Shown: positions 10,439-19,351 of the stretch, piece by piece
Layout: the number at the start of each line of letters is the position of its first letter
Numbering within the stretch: position 1 is the stretch's first letter
Assembly: GCA_035517615.1 (NCBI GenBank)
Contig: DATIYM010000023.1
Location: 1-64,000, forward strand
Origin: AG25 sp035517615
GTDB taxonomy: Bacteria > Gemmatimonadota > Gemmatimonadetes > Gemmatimonadales > GWC2-71-9
DNA: 64,000 nt
Reading direction: 5' to 3'
Notes under the pieces: generated by a model
Database searches by the model: none
What the model saw: only the letters and a program-made list of their open reading frames with translations
What the model was told of the DNA's origin: nothing
Made by a program: the position numbers and the translations under genes

Positions 10439-11980
10439 TCATGCTCGAGCGGGCACCCTGCGATCGAGGCTACGGTACTGGATCGCCTCACTGACATGCT
10501 TGGGAGCGAGGTCCCCCGCCCCGTCCAGGTCGGCGATGGTGCGCGCGATCTTGAGAATCCGGTGATAGGCGCGCGCGGACAGGCCGAGCCGCGTGATGGC
10601 GGTGCGCAGCAGCGCGTCGGCACCATCGGACACGCGACAGAATGTCCGCAAGTCGCGCGGCGTCATGTGGGCGTTGGCGTAAATCCCGGGCCGGTTCGCG
10701 AATCGGTCGCGCTGCACCGTGCGACACCGGTCGACGCGCGCGCGTACCGCTTCGCTCGGCTCCCCGCCCGCCGGCGTGGCGAGCGCCTGGTACTTCACGG
10801 CTGGCACTTCGAGATGGATATCGATGCGATCGAGCAGCGGGCCCGAAACGCGGGCGAGATAGCGCTCGACGCCCTGTGACCCGCACGAACAGCCGTGTTG
10901 CGGATCGCCGAAGTAGCCGCAGGGACAGGGATTCATCGCGGCCGCGAGCATGAACCGGGCCGGGTACGACAGGCTCATCGCCGCCCGCGCAATCGTCACC
11001 ACGCCATCTTCCATCGGCTGCCGCAGTACCTCGAGCACGTTCTTGCGAAACTCCGGCAGCTCGTCGAGAAACAGGACGCCGCCGTGCGCCAGGCTCACCT
11101 CGCCGGGCCGCGGATACGATCCACCTCCGATCAATCCAGCGTCAGAGATCGTGTGATGCGGTGCGCGAAACGGCCGCCGGGCAACGAGCGACTCGCCGAG
11201 CGGCAGAACACCCGCGACCGAGTGGATTTTCGTCGTTTCGAGCGCTTCGTCCAGGCTCATTTTCGGGAGGATGGTGGGCAGCCGGCGGGCGAGCATGGTC
11301 TTCCCTGAGCCGGGCGGGCCGACCATGAGCAGATTGTGCGCGCCCGCGGCGGCGACCTCGAGCGCCCGTTTCGCGTGCGCCTGGCCTTTCACCTCGGCGA
11401 AGTCGACGTCGTCGCGCAGGCGCTCGTCGAACAGGCGTGCGACGTCGACGTCGGCCTGGGGGAGTTCGCGCCGGCCGTCCAGGAAATCGCCCAGCTCGGC
11501 GAGATTCGCCGCCCCGAGCACGCGGATGCCCGTGACGACGCCGGCCTCGCCCAGGTTCTCGCAGGGGAGCACGAGCGTTTCGACCGCCGCGGCGCGAGCG
11601 GCAAGTGCCACGGGCAGGGCGCCGCGCACCGGCCGGATCGCGCCCTCGAGCCCCAGCTCGCCGAGCACCACCACGCGCCCCAACCGCTCGTGCGAGATCT
11701 GATCGGTCGCCGCGAGAATGCCGACGGCGATCGGCAGGTCGAACGCTGATCCCTCTTTGCGGATGTCGGCGGGGGCGAGGTTCACGGTGATGCGCTTGAG
11801 TGGGAACGTGTATCCGGTGTTCGCCACCGCGGCATACACGCGCTCCCGGCCTTCCTTGACCGCGCCCTGCGGGAGCCCGACCGTCGCGAACGACGGCAGG
11901 CCGTTCGCAATGTCGGTTTCTACATCGACGAGATACGCGTCGATCCCGAGGAGGGCGGCCGAACGAACGCGGGCAAGCAC
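10439..11980 (-). CDS. comM: YifB/ComM-family Mg-chelatase-like AAA ATPase
   Basis: Hexameric AAA+ helicase. ComM promotes branch migration when incoming DNA integrates during natural transformation (family knowledge). An N-terminal Lon-protease-like ChlI fold (about 20-140, VGLPQGAVKEGRERV) precedes the Mg-chelatase AAA core with Walker A GPPGSGKT, Walker B GGVLFLDELPEF, the cysteine-rich NPCPCGYFGDP and a C-terminal Mg-chelatase domain. The GTG at 11980 gives the family-typical N-terminus (VLARVRSAALLGIDAYLV); an in-frame ATG lies at 12031. Confidence 0.92.
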   Translation of the reverse strand: MLARVRSAALLGIDAYLVDVETDIANGLPSFATVGLPQGAVKEGRERVYAAVANTGYTFPLKRITVNLAPADIRKEGSAFDLPIAVGILAATDQISHERLGRVVVLGELGLEGAIRPVRGALPVALAARAAAVETLVLPCENLGEAGVVTGIRVLGAANLAELGDFLDGRRELPQADVDVARLFDERLRDDVDFAEVKGQAHAKRALEVAAAGAHNLLMVGPPGSGKTMLARRLPTILPKMSLDEALETTKIHSVAGVLPLGESLVARRPFRAPHHTISDAGLIGGGSYPRPGEVSLAHGGVLFLDELPEFRKNVLEVLRQPMEDGVVTIARAAMSLSYPARFMLAAAMNPCPCGYFGDPQHGCSCGSQGVERYLARVSGPLLDRIDIHLEVPAVKYQALATPAGGEPSEAVRARVDRCRTVQRDRFANRPGIYANAHMTPRDLRTFCRVSDGADALLRTAITRLGLSARAYHRILKIARTIADLDGAGDLAPKHVSEAIQYRSLDRRVPARA

Positions 11981-12125
11981 CTCCCAAGGTTGTGGGCGGT
12001 CGGGCTCGACGATGGTACCAAAACGGCGCATTTCGTGGCGATCGCGCGCTGGAAGACATCACTAGACCCAAGGTCCAATACTGAGGCCTCGCGCGTAGCG
12101 CCATCCTCTTCGCAGGCAATTGATT

Positions 12126-13766
12126 ATGACCCGACGCCACTGGTCCATTGTCGCCGTCGTCGCCGGTGTGCTCCTCCTCGGCGCGTTCGCGTATCTGAGC
12201 TGGTGGGACAAATACGTCGGCGACGGACTCGGTCAGTGGGCCACGGACGAGGTGGGGCGCCGCACCGAAAACGCGTACCGCTTGAACATCGGCCATCTCG
12301 ATTTTCATCCCCTGATCGGCTACTTCTCGTTCGATTCCGCCGTGGTGACGACCGATACGGCGGCGAATCAGCATCGCGCCGTGCCGCTGCCCGACCTGCA
12401 GGTGCGCGCGATCGGTTGCCGCATTTCCGGGGTTCGGGTGTTACGGCTCGCGTTCCAGCACCGGTTCGATGCCGGTCACATGGGCTGCTCCAGCGTCGGC
12501 GCAGCGGTGCAGCTGCAGGAGTTGCCCGAGCAGGTCGCGGACCGTCCAGACACGGCCGACCATCCTGCGGCGCCTGTAGCCCGGCGTCCGCCGCTCGGGA
12601 TCACGCGGTTCGACATCGCCGATGTCTCGTTCCCCACCATGACCTTCTCATTGCGGCGGCCGGGCCCCCGCGGCGAATCTTCGGTGCGTCTCGAACGCGC
12701 GCGCCTGGTTGCCGAGCTCGTGCGATTCGATCCTATGGCCCCGCTTGGGGAACACGGTGCGTTGCTATCCAAAGGTGTGCGGTTTGATGCATCGCAATTC
12801 GTCCTGCGCCCGGACACCCTCAGCGAGTTCGCAATCGGTGCGATCGATGCCGGAATCAGTGACTCGACCTTCCGGCTCGACAGTATCGTGTACGCGCCGC
12901 GGCTGGCCGGCGACGCATGGACGCGCGCCCAGCGCCGCCGGCACGACCGAATCGCGTTCACCCTGCAGACTTTCGAGGGTCGTGGCGTCGCCTATCGGAG
13001 GCTGCTCAGAACGGGCGACGTGCACATCCGCGCGCTCGAGCTGACCGGCGCGAGCCTCGAGGTCTTGTCCGACAAGCGCCTCCCTCCCGGACCGAAGGGC
13101 CGCTATTCGACGCCGCAGCAGGCGGCCCAGCGGTCGAAACCGGCGCTCCGCGTGGACAGCCTCCTGATTCGTCAAAGCCAAATCACCTATCAGGAGCGCA
13201 AGAAGGACCGCCCACAACCGGGGCAGGTCACGTTCACCCAGCTCGACTGCCGCGTCGTACATCTCGACGTCCCGTCACGTGGCATGCCGCTGACGATCGA
13301 CGCGAGCACCCGGCTGATGGATACCGGCACGTTGATGGTTCATATTACCGTTCCCCTCGACGCGCCGAACTTTCAATTCGATGTCACGGGCCGGCTCGGG
13401 CCAATGCCCGTCGGGGCATTCAACGGGTTTCTCCAGGAAACGGCTCCGGTGAAAATCAAGGGTGGTCGGGCGGACAGTATCGTGTTCTCGATCCGTACGA
13501 GGGGCGGCGTGGCAAAGGGAAGCGCAACGCCGTTCTATCATGATCTGGCGATCGACTTTTCGAGCGGCGGCGTCCTGGGGTTCGTCAAAGCGGGCGTGGT
13601 GGAGTTTGCCGCCAACAAATTCAAGGTGCGATCGAACAATCCGGACGAGAAAGGCAAGAAACCGACGGTCGGCACGTCCAGCCGCTCCTACGATCCGTCG
13701 AACTCCTGGATCAGCTTCCTGTGGATGGGCGTCCGGGACCCCCTCCTGAAGGCGGTTGTGAAGTAG
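12126..13766 (+). CDS. AsmA-like / DUF748-like envelope protein
   Basis: 546-residue protein with a single N-terminal membrane anchor (about 6-26), then a long, mostly beta, presumably periplasmic region. The repeated short-strand pattern and closing segments (ATPFYHDLAIDFSSGG, GAFNGFLQETAPVKIKGG) resemble AsmA/DUF748 proteins, which bridge or organise the envelope. The assignment is by style, not by a diagnostic motif. The ATG at 12126 is chosen over the TTG at 12120. It is followed after 54 nt by the PI-PLC-like membrane protein. Confidence 0.75.
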   Translation: MTRRHWSIVAVVAGVLLLGAFAYLSWWDKYVGDGLGQWATDEVGRRTENAYRLNIGHLDFHPLIGYFSFDSAVVTTDTAANQHRAVPLPDLQVRAIGCRISGVRVLRLAFQHRFDAGHMGCSSVGAAVQLQELPEQVADRPDTADHPAAPVARRPPLGITRFDIADVSFPTMTFSLRRPGPRGESSVRLERARLVAELVRFDPMAPLGEHGALLSKGVRFDASQFVLRPDTLSEFAIGAIDAGISDSTFRLDSIVYAPRLAGDAWTRAQRRRHDRIAFTLQTFEGRGVAYRRLLRTGDVHIRALELTGASLEVLSDKRLPPGPKGRYSTPQQAAQRSKPALRVDSLLIRQSQITYQERKKDRPQPGQVTFTQLDCRVVHLDVPSRGMPLTIDASTRLMDTGTLMVHITVPLDAPNFQFDVTGRLGPMPVGAFNGFLQETAPVKIKGGRADSIVFSIRTRGGVAKGSATPFYHDLAIDFSSGGVLGFVKAGVVEFAANKFKVRSNNPDEKGKKPTVGTSSRSYDPSNSWISFLWMGVRDPLLKAVVK

Positions 13767-13820
13767 CCTAGCACCTAGGGACAATCGCGCGACGGCCGTA
13801 ATTGGAGCGAATTCCCTCTC

Positions 13821-15950
13821 ATGACTGATTCCCGTGGAGCACGGCGCTCAACTGCATTCCTGATCCTGGGGGCGGTGCTGCTCTGGGCGTCGCTGGTGAT
13901 CGGGGGCGCGGCGCGCGGTATCCTGGTGCCCGGTCCGTTCGCACGCCATCTGGCCGCCAGCCTGTCGGATCCTCGCGTCTCCGGATACCTCTCGGCCCGG
14001 ATCACCGATGGCATTGTGGCTCAGCGCCCCAACCTCGTCAGCGTTCGCGTCATCATCGAGTCGGCCGTGAACGCGATGGTTTCGTCGAGCGTGTTTCGCG
14101 CGTTCGTCCGTACGACTGCCCAGGCGGCGCATCATTCGCTGTTCGAGACCGCGGGCAAGAACGTGGTGCTGTCACTGCCTGACGTCTCGGTTCTGGTCCG
14201 CGGTGCGCTCGCCAATGCGAGTCCCGAGCTTGCCGCGAAGATTCCGCCGAGCATCGAGACGGTCCTCGCCTCACCCGAGGCACAGCGGGCGTTCGCCCGA
14301 TTCATCGCGATGTGGTCGATGCTGGGACGGGTGTTGTGGGCGGCGTGGGCCGGGCTCGTGCTCGGAATCGTCGCACTCGTCGCCGCAATTTGGGTAGCGC
14401 CTCACCGAGGCACGGCACTCGTGCGGATCGGCGGCGCACTGTTCGCTGTCGGGCTCGCGCTGCTCGCGATGCTGCCGGCTGGGCGCCTCGTGGCCGCCGG
14501 GATAACGCCCGACCACGATTTGCGTGGGCTCATTCATGGCGTCTGGCGCGCCTACTTCCAGGCACTGGTGCCTGCGGCCGCTATCGCCTGCTCCACCGGT
14601 ATCGTGCTCGCTTCCGGGGGCTCGACCATGCTCGAAGCCCTGGATCCCCTCGAGCTGGCCCGGCGCTGCTGGCGCTGGCTCAGGACCCCACACCGCACGG
14701 GGGAGAACATCGCCCGAGCCCTCGTTGTGCTGGCGATCGGGTCCTACGCGATCATTGCGCCCTCGACCGTGGGGGCGGGGCTGATCGCGATCGTCGGCGT
14801 CTTGCTCGTGTTTCTGGGACTGCGGGAGGTGTTTCGGCTCATGCTGGTGGGGGTGCCCGGAGCGAGCGTCACCGGCCTCGACCGGACCGAGGCGCGCGCA
14901 TGGAAGGTCGTCGCGGTCGTGGCCGCTGTCCTCGTCATCCTGCTTGCTGGGACGGCGCTCCTCGTGTTCCGCGCACCACCACCGCCGCCCGAAGTCGTCG
15001 CGGCGGTGACCGTTTGCAACGGCGACGCGCGCCTGTGTGACCGGCGGATCGATCAAGTGGTGTTTCCGGGCGCGCACAATGCCATGTCGAACGCCGAGAT
15101 CCCGGGATGGCTGTTTCCACACCACAACCACGCGTTCCCGCGACAGCTCGCCGACGGCATACGAGCGCTGCTGATCGACGTGCATTACGGCGTCCCGGCG
15201 GGCGAGCACGTGATCACGGATTTCACGCGCGAGGGGACCTCGCAGGAAAAGATCGAGCAGGCGCTCGGGCCCGAGGCCACGGCGGCCGCGATGCGCATCC
15301 GCGAGCGATTCCTGGGTCAGGAATCGGGACCCTCGGGGCTGTACTTCTGTCATGGGTTCTGCGAGCTCGGCGCCTACCCCGTGGTCCCCGCCCTACAGGG
15401 CGTCCATGAGTTCCTGGCCGCCAACCCGGGCGAAGTCGTGATCGTGGTGGTCGAGGACTATGTCACCCCCGAAGACCTCGCACAGGCGTTCACCGATGCG
15501 GGGCTGCTCGACCTGATCTACGCCGGGCCGCTCGTGCAGCCGTTGCCGACGTTGCGAAGCTTGATCGACCAAGGCAAGCCGCTGCTCGTGTTTACCGAGT
15601 CTGGGAAGCCGGGGGTGACGTGGCTCAGGCCGGCGTTCGACGAGATGCAGGAGACACCGTACTCGTTCCACAAGCCCGCGGATTTTTCCTGCCGCCCGAA
15701 TCGCGGCGGCACCGCGCCGCCCCTGTTCCAGATCAATCACTGGATCGAAACGACGCCCGCGCCGCGTCCATCGAACGCGCAGATCGTGAACGCGTATGAT
15801 TTCCTGCTCAAGCGCGCCCGCACCTGCCAAGTGCAGCGGCACCGGCTCCCCAACATCATTGCCGTGGATTTCTACGACGTCGGCGACCTGTTCCGTGTCG
15901 CGCGTACCCTGAACCGCCTGGATGATGTCACGCGCGTAACTCGCCGCTAG
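13821..15950 (+). CDS. Polytopic membrane protein with C-terminal PI-PLC-like domain
   Basis: 709 residues in two parts. The N-terminal part has a membrane helix at about 12-34, an exposed domain, then clusters of helices at about 170-225, 245-275 and 295-395. The C-terminal part (about 400-709) resembles the X domain of phosphatidylinositol-specific phospholipase C, with His419 in FPGAHNAMS and His511 in FCHGFCELG in the places of the two catalytic histidines. IRALLIDVHYG fits the beta strand carrying acidic ligands. It probably faces outside and may cleave a phosphodiester in a lipid. Activity and substrate are inference. Confidence 0.8.
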   Translation: MTDSRGARRSTAFLILGAVLLWASLVIGGAARGILVPGPFARHLAASLSDPRVSGYLSARITDGIVAQRPNLVSVRVIIESAVNAMVSSSVFRAFVRTTAQAAHHSLFETAGKNVVLSLPDVSVLVRGALANASPELAAKIPPSIETVLASPEAQRAFARFIAMWSMLGRVLWAAWAGLVLGIVALVAAIWVAPHRGTALVRIGGALFAVGLALLAMLPAGRLVAAGITPDHDLRGLIHGVWRAYFQALVPAAAIACSTGIVLASGGSTMLEALDPLELARRCWRWLRTPHRTGENIARALVVLAIGSYAIIAPSTVGAGLIAIVGVLLVFLGLREVFRLMLVGVPGASVTGLDRTEARAWKVVAVVAAVLVILLAGTALLVFRAPPPPPEVVAAVTVCNGDARLCDRRIDQVVFPGAHNAMSNAEIPGWLFPHHNHAFPRQLADGIRALLIDVHYGVPAGEHVITDFTREGTSQEKIEQALGPEATAAAMRIRERFLGQESGPSGLYFCHGFCELGAYPVVPALQGVHEFLAANPGEVVIVVVEDYVTPEDLAQAFTDAGLLDLIYAGPLVQPLPTLRSLIDQGKPLLVFTESGKPGVTWLRPAFDEMQETPYSFHKPADFSCRPNRGGTAPPLFQINHWIETTPAPRPSNAQIVNAYDFLLKRARTCQVQRHRLPNIIAVDFYDVGDLFRVARTLNRLDDVTRVTRR

Positions 15951-15963
15951 CGACGGGAGTCTC

Positions 15964-16968
15964 ATGCCTCGAACCGTGGCCCGCGACCTTTGGCTGAGCG
16001 CGGTCCTGCTCACCTGCTGGCGAGCCGCGACCGCGCAGAATCCCGACCTTGTACTCTCGCAAGCCGAACGCGACAGCGTGCTCGCGAGTTATCACCAGAT
16101 ATTTCCGCTGCTCGGCCGCAAGGCGATCGAAAAGGGCTTCTCCCTGCCGCTGCCCGTCGGGCTCAACGTCAACAGCTTGTACATGCGCCAGGGGATCGCG
16201 CTGAGCCAACTGGGGCTCAGTGTGAACGACAATCCGGTCCAACCGGTCGACTGGATCGCGCTGGGCGAAGCCACGAGCAAGCTGGCCTCCGTCAACTTTC
16301 GCGGCGACCTCTGGGTACTCCCGTTCCTGAACGTTTATGGATTCGGCGGAAAAGGATGGTCGACCACGACAGTCCCTGTGACTCAGCCGGTCTCGTTCAC
16401 GAGCGAGATTACGCAACAGGGGATCTATGGCGGCGTGGGATTGACCGGCACGATTGGCGTGAAGCGCAATTGGCTCGCCGGCGACGTCAACTGGAGCTGG
16501 ACCGACCTCGAGAAGCTCGATCAGCCGGTTCGCGGGCGGGTGCTCAGCTTCCGGCTGGGTAAGACGTTGAAATTGCGGGGCCAGCAGCGCGTGAATTTCT
16601 GGGTCGGCACGAGCAATCAGAAATTCCGCACGGAAACGAACGGCTCGGTGACGCTCGCGGAGGCGATTCCGCCGGGCGTGGCGGACTCACTGCGCAACCG
16701 CCTCAGCAACTATCAGTCGAGCGACTGGTATCAAAATCTCACGCCGATCCAGAAGCGCCTCGCCGACTCGCTGGTCGCCGGCATCATGCGTGCCGATCTC
16801 GGCTCGACCGTCGTGAACTACAACCTCAACAAAGCTCCCGCCGATCCGTGGAACATGCTCGTGGGTGGCACCTACGAGCTCAACCGGCACTGGCATTTCC
16901 GTGGTGAGGTGGGGTTCTTCGGCCGCGTGCAGGGACTGCTCGTACTGAACTATCGTTTCGGGCTGTGA
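15964..16968 (+). CDS. Predicted outer-membrane beta-barrel protein
   Basis: 334 residues with a Sec signal peptide ending near ATAQ (about 1-24), then alternating amphipathic strands and a closing C-terminal strand (LLVLNYRFGL) typical of outer-membrane barrels. No family recognised. The stop overlaps the GTG start of the next gene (GTGA), so the two are translationally coupled. Confidence 0.72.
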   Translation: MPRTVARDLWLSAVLLTCWRAATAQNPDLVLSQAERDSVLASYHQIFPLLGRKAIEKGFSLPLPVGLNVNSLYMRQGIALSQLGLSVNDNPVQPVDWIALGEATSKLASVNFRGDLWVLPFLNVYGFGGKGWSTTTVPVTQPVSFTSEITQQGIYGGVGLTGTIGVKRNWLAGDVNWSWTDLEKLDQPVRGRVLSFRLGKTLKLRGQQRVNFWVGTSNQKFRTETNGSVTLAEAIPPGVADSLRNRLSNYQSSDWYQNLTPIQKRLADSLVAGIMRADLGSTVVNYNLNKAPADPWNMLVGGTYELNRHWHFRGEVGFFGRVQGLLVLNYRFGL

Positions 16969-17672
16969 GTCTCCGCCGGCACTGTGTCTGGATCTCCCTG
17001 CTGGCCGCGGTGCCGGGCCGCTCGGTGGCACAGGTGCTCATGGGCTATCTCGCCGGCAACGCGCTGTCTTCGGAGACCTTCAACATTGGCTTCGAAGTCG
17101 GGATGAACTTCTCTACGCTCACGGGATTAGGGCCCGCGGAACGCAAGAATGCGCCGCTGTTCGGTCTGTTCGCCGACTGGCGCTTCTCGGAGCACGGGCA
17201 TCTCACCACCGGGCTTCTCCCCATCGCGTCGCGCGGCGCGGCCGGGTTGCACCCGCTGCCCATCGGCGACCCGACCCTGGACCCGCTGATCCAGAGCGGT
17301 ACGATGACACGCTCCATTTCGACAATCGACATCCCGGTGATTTTGAAGTACGCACCCGAGCGTGACGTCGGCGTGCGGTTCGGGGCAGGACCGGATTTCG
17401 GGTTCGTCAGCGGCGCGACCGATCGCTACATGACGCACAGTCCGAGCGGCGCACCGGTCGTCGTGGAGCGGGACATCGCGCAGCAAATCGCCGGTGTGGA
17501 TGCCGGAATCGCGTTCGACGTCGAGGTGCGCTGGCCGCTTCTGGCCATCGGAGTCCGCTACTACGAGGGGCTTACCGACCTCATCGCCAACAACACGGGC
17601 ACTCCCAGCCGCACGCGCATCCTGAGCGGCAGCGGCCGGATCGCGCTCGGCCGAAAAACATCATCCCAATAA
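16965..17672 (+). CDS. Predicted outer-membrane protein, PorT-like barrel
   Basis: 235 residues. The signal peptide (about 1-22, ending RSVAQ) is followed by a barrel-like domain (NIGFEVGMNFSTLTGL, IDIPVILKYAPERDVGVRFGAGPDFGF) resembling the outer-membrane beta-barrel (PorT/OMP_b-brl) domain. GTG start at 16965, coupled to the preceding barrel gene. A strong hairpin follows the stop. Confidence 0.75.
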   Translation: MSLRRHCVWISLLAAVPGRSVAQVLMGYLAGNALSSETFNIGFEVGMNFSTLTGLGPAERKNAPLFGLFADWRFSEHGHLTTGLLPIASRGAAGLHPLPIGDPTLDPLIQSGTMTRSISTIDIPVILKYAPERDVGVRFGAGPDFGFVSGATDRYMTHSPSGAPVVVERDIAQQIAGVDAGIAFDVEVRWPLLAIGVRYYEGLTDLIANNTGTPSRTRILSGSGRIALGRKTSSQ

Positions 17673-17673
17673 G

Positions 17674-17708
17674 AACGGCACACGCGGCGGGGCGCCGCAT
17701 GTGCCGTT
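17674..17708. terminator. Bidirectional hairpin between convergent genes
   Basis: Perfect 8-bp outer arms AACGGCAC/GTGCCGTT enclose a second perfect stem GCGGCG/CGCCGC around a GGG loop. It lies between the stop of the barrel gene (17672) and the stop of the convergent lipoprotein gene (17728). There is no long T-run, so intrinsic termination would be weak. Confidence 0.6.
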
Positions 17709-17727
17709 TGCGTGGAGGCTCCCGCGA

Positions 17728-18141
17728 CTACTGTGGAGTGCCGGGGCCGCAGGGCGTATCCGGGTCACATGGGATGGTACTGCCACCACTACTCCCCTGC
17801 CCCTGGAAGATCCACACGAGCGCGCCGACCGTCACGAGGCCGCCCGCCGTTGCGGCGAGAATCGTCTTGGTCTTGTCGTCCTTGATAGCCGACATGTGCG
17901 CCACGTCCGACATCGCGATCTCGGTGTACTGACCCTGCACGGCGCCTACCAGCGTGTCGTTGAAGATCCGTGGCCCGTCGACCTTCACCGTGGAATGATT
18001 GGCCCGGGTGACCCACACCGTGGTCGGTTGCTTGTTTTTGATGTAGGTCGAGTACGGCGAGTCGACCGGCGCAACGCTCTTGCAAGCCGCGAACCCGAGT
18101 CCCAGTGCGGCCACGATGGTCCAGCGAACGGCATGCGTCAT
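17728..18141 (-). CDS. Small lipoprotein, downstream copy of a tandem pair
   Basis: 137 residues. Lipoprotein signal with the lipobox around LGFAAC, then a short soluble domain (YIKNKQPTTVWVTRANHS, GPRIFNDTLVGAVQGQYTEI). A hydrophobic segment near the C-terminus (TILAATAGGLVTVGALVWIF) and a Cys-containing tail CDPDTPCGPG follow. It is paralogous to the gene at 18176-18601. The ATG at 18141 follows AAGGGGG. Function unknown; the tail hydrophobic segment could insert in a membrane or pack in an oligomer. Confidence 0.82.
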   Translation of the reverse strand: MTHAVRWTIVAALGLGFAACKSVAPVDSPYSTYIKNKQPTTVWVTRANHSTVKVDGPRIFNDTLVGAVQGQYTEIAMSDVAHMSAIKDDKTKTILAATAGGLVTVGALVWIFQGQGSSGGSTIPCDPDTPCGPGTPQ

Positions 18142-18175
18142 ATCGCCCCCTTGTGACAGCGCGTTGTTCTCCGAC

Positions 18176-18601
18176 CTACTGCCCCGGACCGCAACCCGTG
18201 TCAGGATCACAGGGCACGCCACCCACGCCTGTGGGTGTGTTGTTTGTACTCGACCCCTGCCCCTGGAAGATCCACACGAGCGCGCCGACCGTCACGAGGC
18301 CGCCCGCCGTCGCGGCGAGAATCGTCTTGGTCTTGTCGTCCTTGACAGCCGACATGTGCGCCACGTCCGACATCGCGATCTCGGTGTACTGGCCCTGCAC
18401 CGCGCCTACCAGCGTGTCTTTGAAGACGCGCGGGCCGTCCATCTTGACGACCGAGTGATTGGCCCGCGTGACCCACACGGTGGTGGGCTGCTTGTTCTGG
18501 ATATAGCTCGAGTACGGCGAATCGATCGGCGCCACGGTCTTACAGGCCGCAAGCGCAACCCCCAACGCGACCGCGAGCGTCCAACGAACGGGATGGACCA
18601 T
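18176..18601 (-). CDS. Small lipoprotein, upstream copy of a tandem pair
   Basis: 141 residues, same architecture as its neighbour: lipobox around LALAAC, a domain with NKQPTTVWVTRANHS, an identical block VGAVQGQYTEIAMSDVAHMS, the hydrophobic segment TILAATAGGLVTVGALVWIF and a tail with CDPDTGCGPG. The ATG at 18601 has a strong GGGAGGAGAG ribosome site. Divergence is concentrated in the signal peptide and the Thr/Gly-rich tail linker. Likely a recent duplication. Confidence 0.82.
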   Translation of the reverse strand: MVHPVRWTLAVALGVALAACKTVAPIDSPYSSYIQNKQPTTVWVTRANHSVVKMDGPRVFKDTLVGAVQGQYTEIAMSDVAHMSAVKDDKTKTILAATAGGLVTVGALVWIFQGQGSSTNNTPTGVGGVPCDPDTGCGPGQ

Positions 18602-18712
18602 GCTCTCTCCTCCCTGCGTGCGAAAACACAAAAGGCGACCTGCTGCCAGAGCGAGGTCGCCGTTCGCGGATGGTTGCACCAAATGGTGCATGGCCGTGAT
18701 CGTCTCCCCGGC

Positions 18713-19297
18713 TCAGCCCTTGTAGGACCCCTCCGCGCTCGCCGTGTTCCGCCACTTGATCGAGCAGCCGATGCTCGGTATCTGCTCGAGCGGCCCCCGC
18801 CCGGTCCTGGCAACCTCGACCATGGCTTCGAACAGGTCGCGGCGCGCATCGGGCGGAGCCGTTTCCTTGCGCGAGGCGTCGAGGCGCCCGCGATACTGGA
18901 GCTCGAGATCGGCGTTGAAACCAAAGAAATCCGGCGTGCACACGGCCCCGTACGCCTTGGCGATCTGCTGCGTCTCATCCCAAACGTAGGGGAATGGGAA
19001 GTGATGCTCGAGGGCGACGCGTCGCATGTTCTCGAACGAGTCTTCGGGATAGTCGGCTGGGTCGTTCGACATGATGGCGATCGAGCCGATGCCGTGACTC
19101 GCGAGCTCGCGGCAGTCGCGGATGATCCGCTCGCGCACCGCTTTCACGTAAGGACAATGATTACAGATAAACATGACGAGCGTGCCGCGTTCACCGCGCA
19201 CGTCGCGCAGGCGGTAGCGCTTGCCGTCAGTTCCGGGAAGATCGAAGTCGACGGCCTGCCAACCGAAGTCGCAGATGGGGGTTTCGAGGCTCACCAT
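18713..19297 (-). CDS. Thioredoxin-like / AhpC-TSA family protein
   Basis: 194-residue thioredoxin-fold protein of the type with an N-terminal DFxLPGxDG segment and the motif FICNHCPYVKA in place of CxxC; both cysteines of CNHC are present near residues 45-48. The later cis-proline region is AVCTPDFFGFNADLEL. It is probably a cytoplasmic thiol oxidoreductase or peroxiredoxin-like protein, since no signal peptide is seen. It has an ATG start at 19297. Confidence 0.88.
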   Translation of the reverse strand: MVSLETPICDFGWQAVDFDLPGTDGKRYRLRDVRGERGTLVMFICNHCPYVKAVRERIIRDCRELASHGIGSIAIMSNDPADYPEDSFENMRRVALEHHFPFPYVWDETQQIAKAYGAVCTPDFFGFNADLELQYRGRLDASRKETAPPDARRDLFEAMVEVARTGRGPLEQIPSIGCSIKWRNTASAEGSYKG

Positions 19298-19351
19298 GCG
19301 TCAAAGATAACCGGGATGTCGTCGCTCGAAGGCAAACACGACTGTCCGCCC

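Noticed and set aside
12120..12125. TTG at 12120 as the start of the AsmA-like protein
   Set aside because: The ATG two codons later gives an equally good anchor, and the TTG has no ribosome site.
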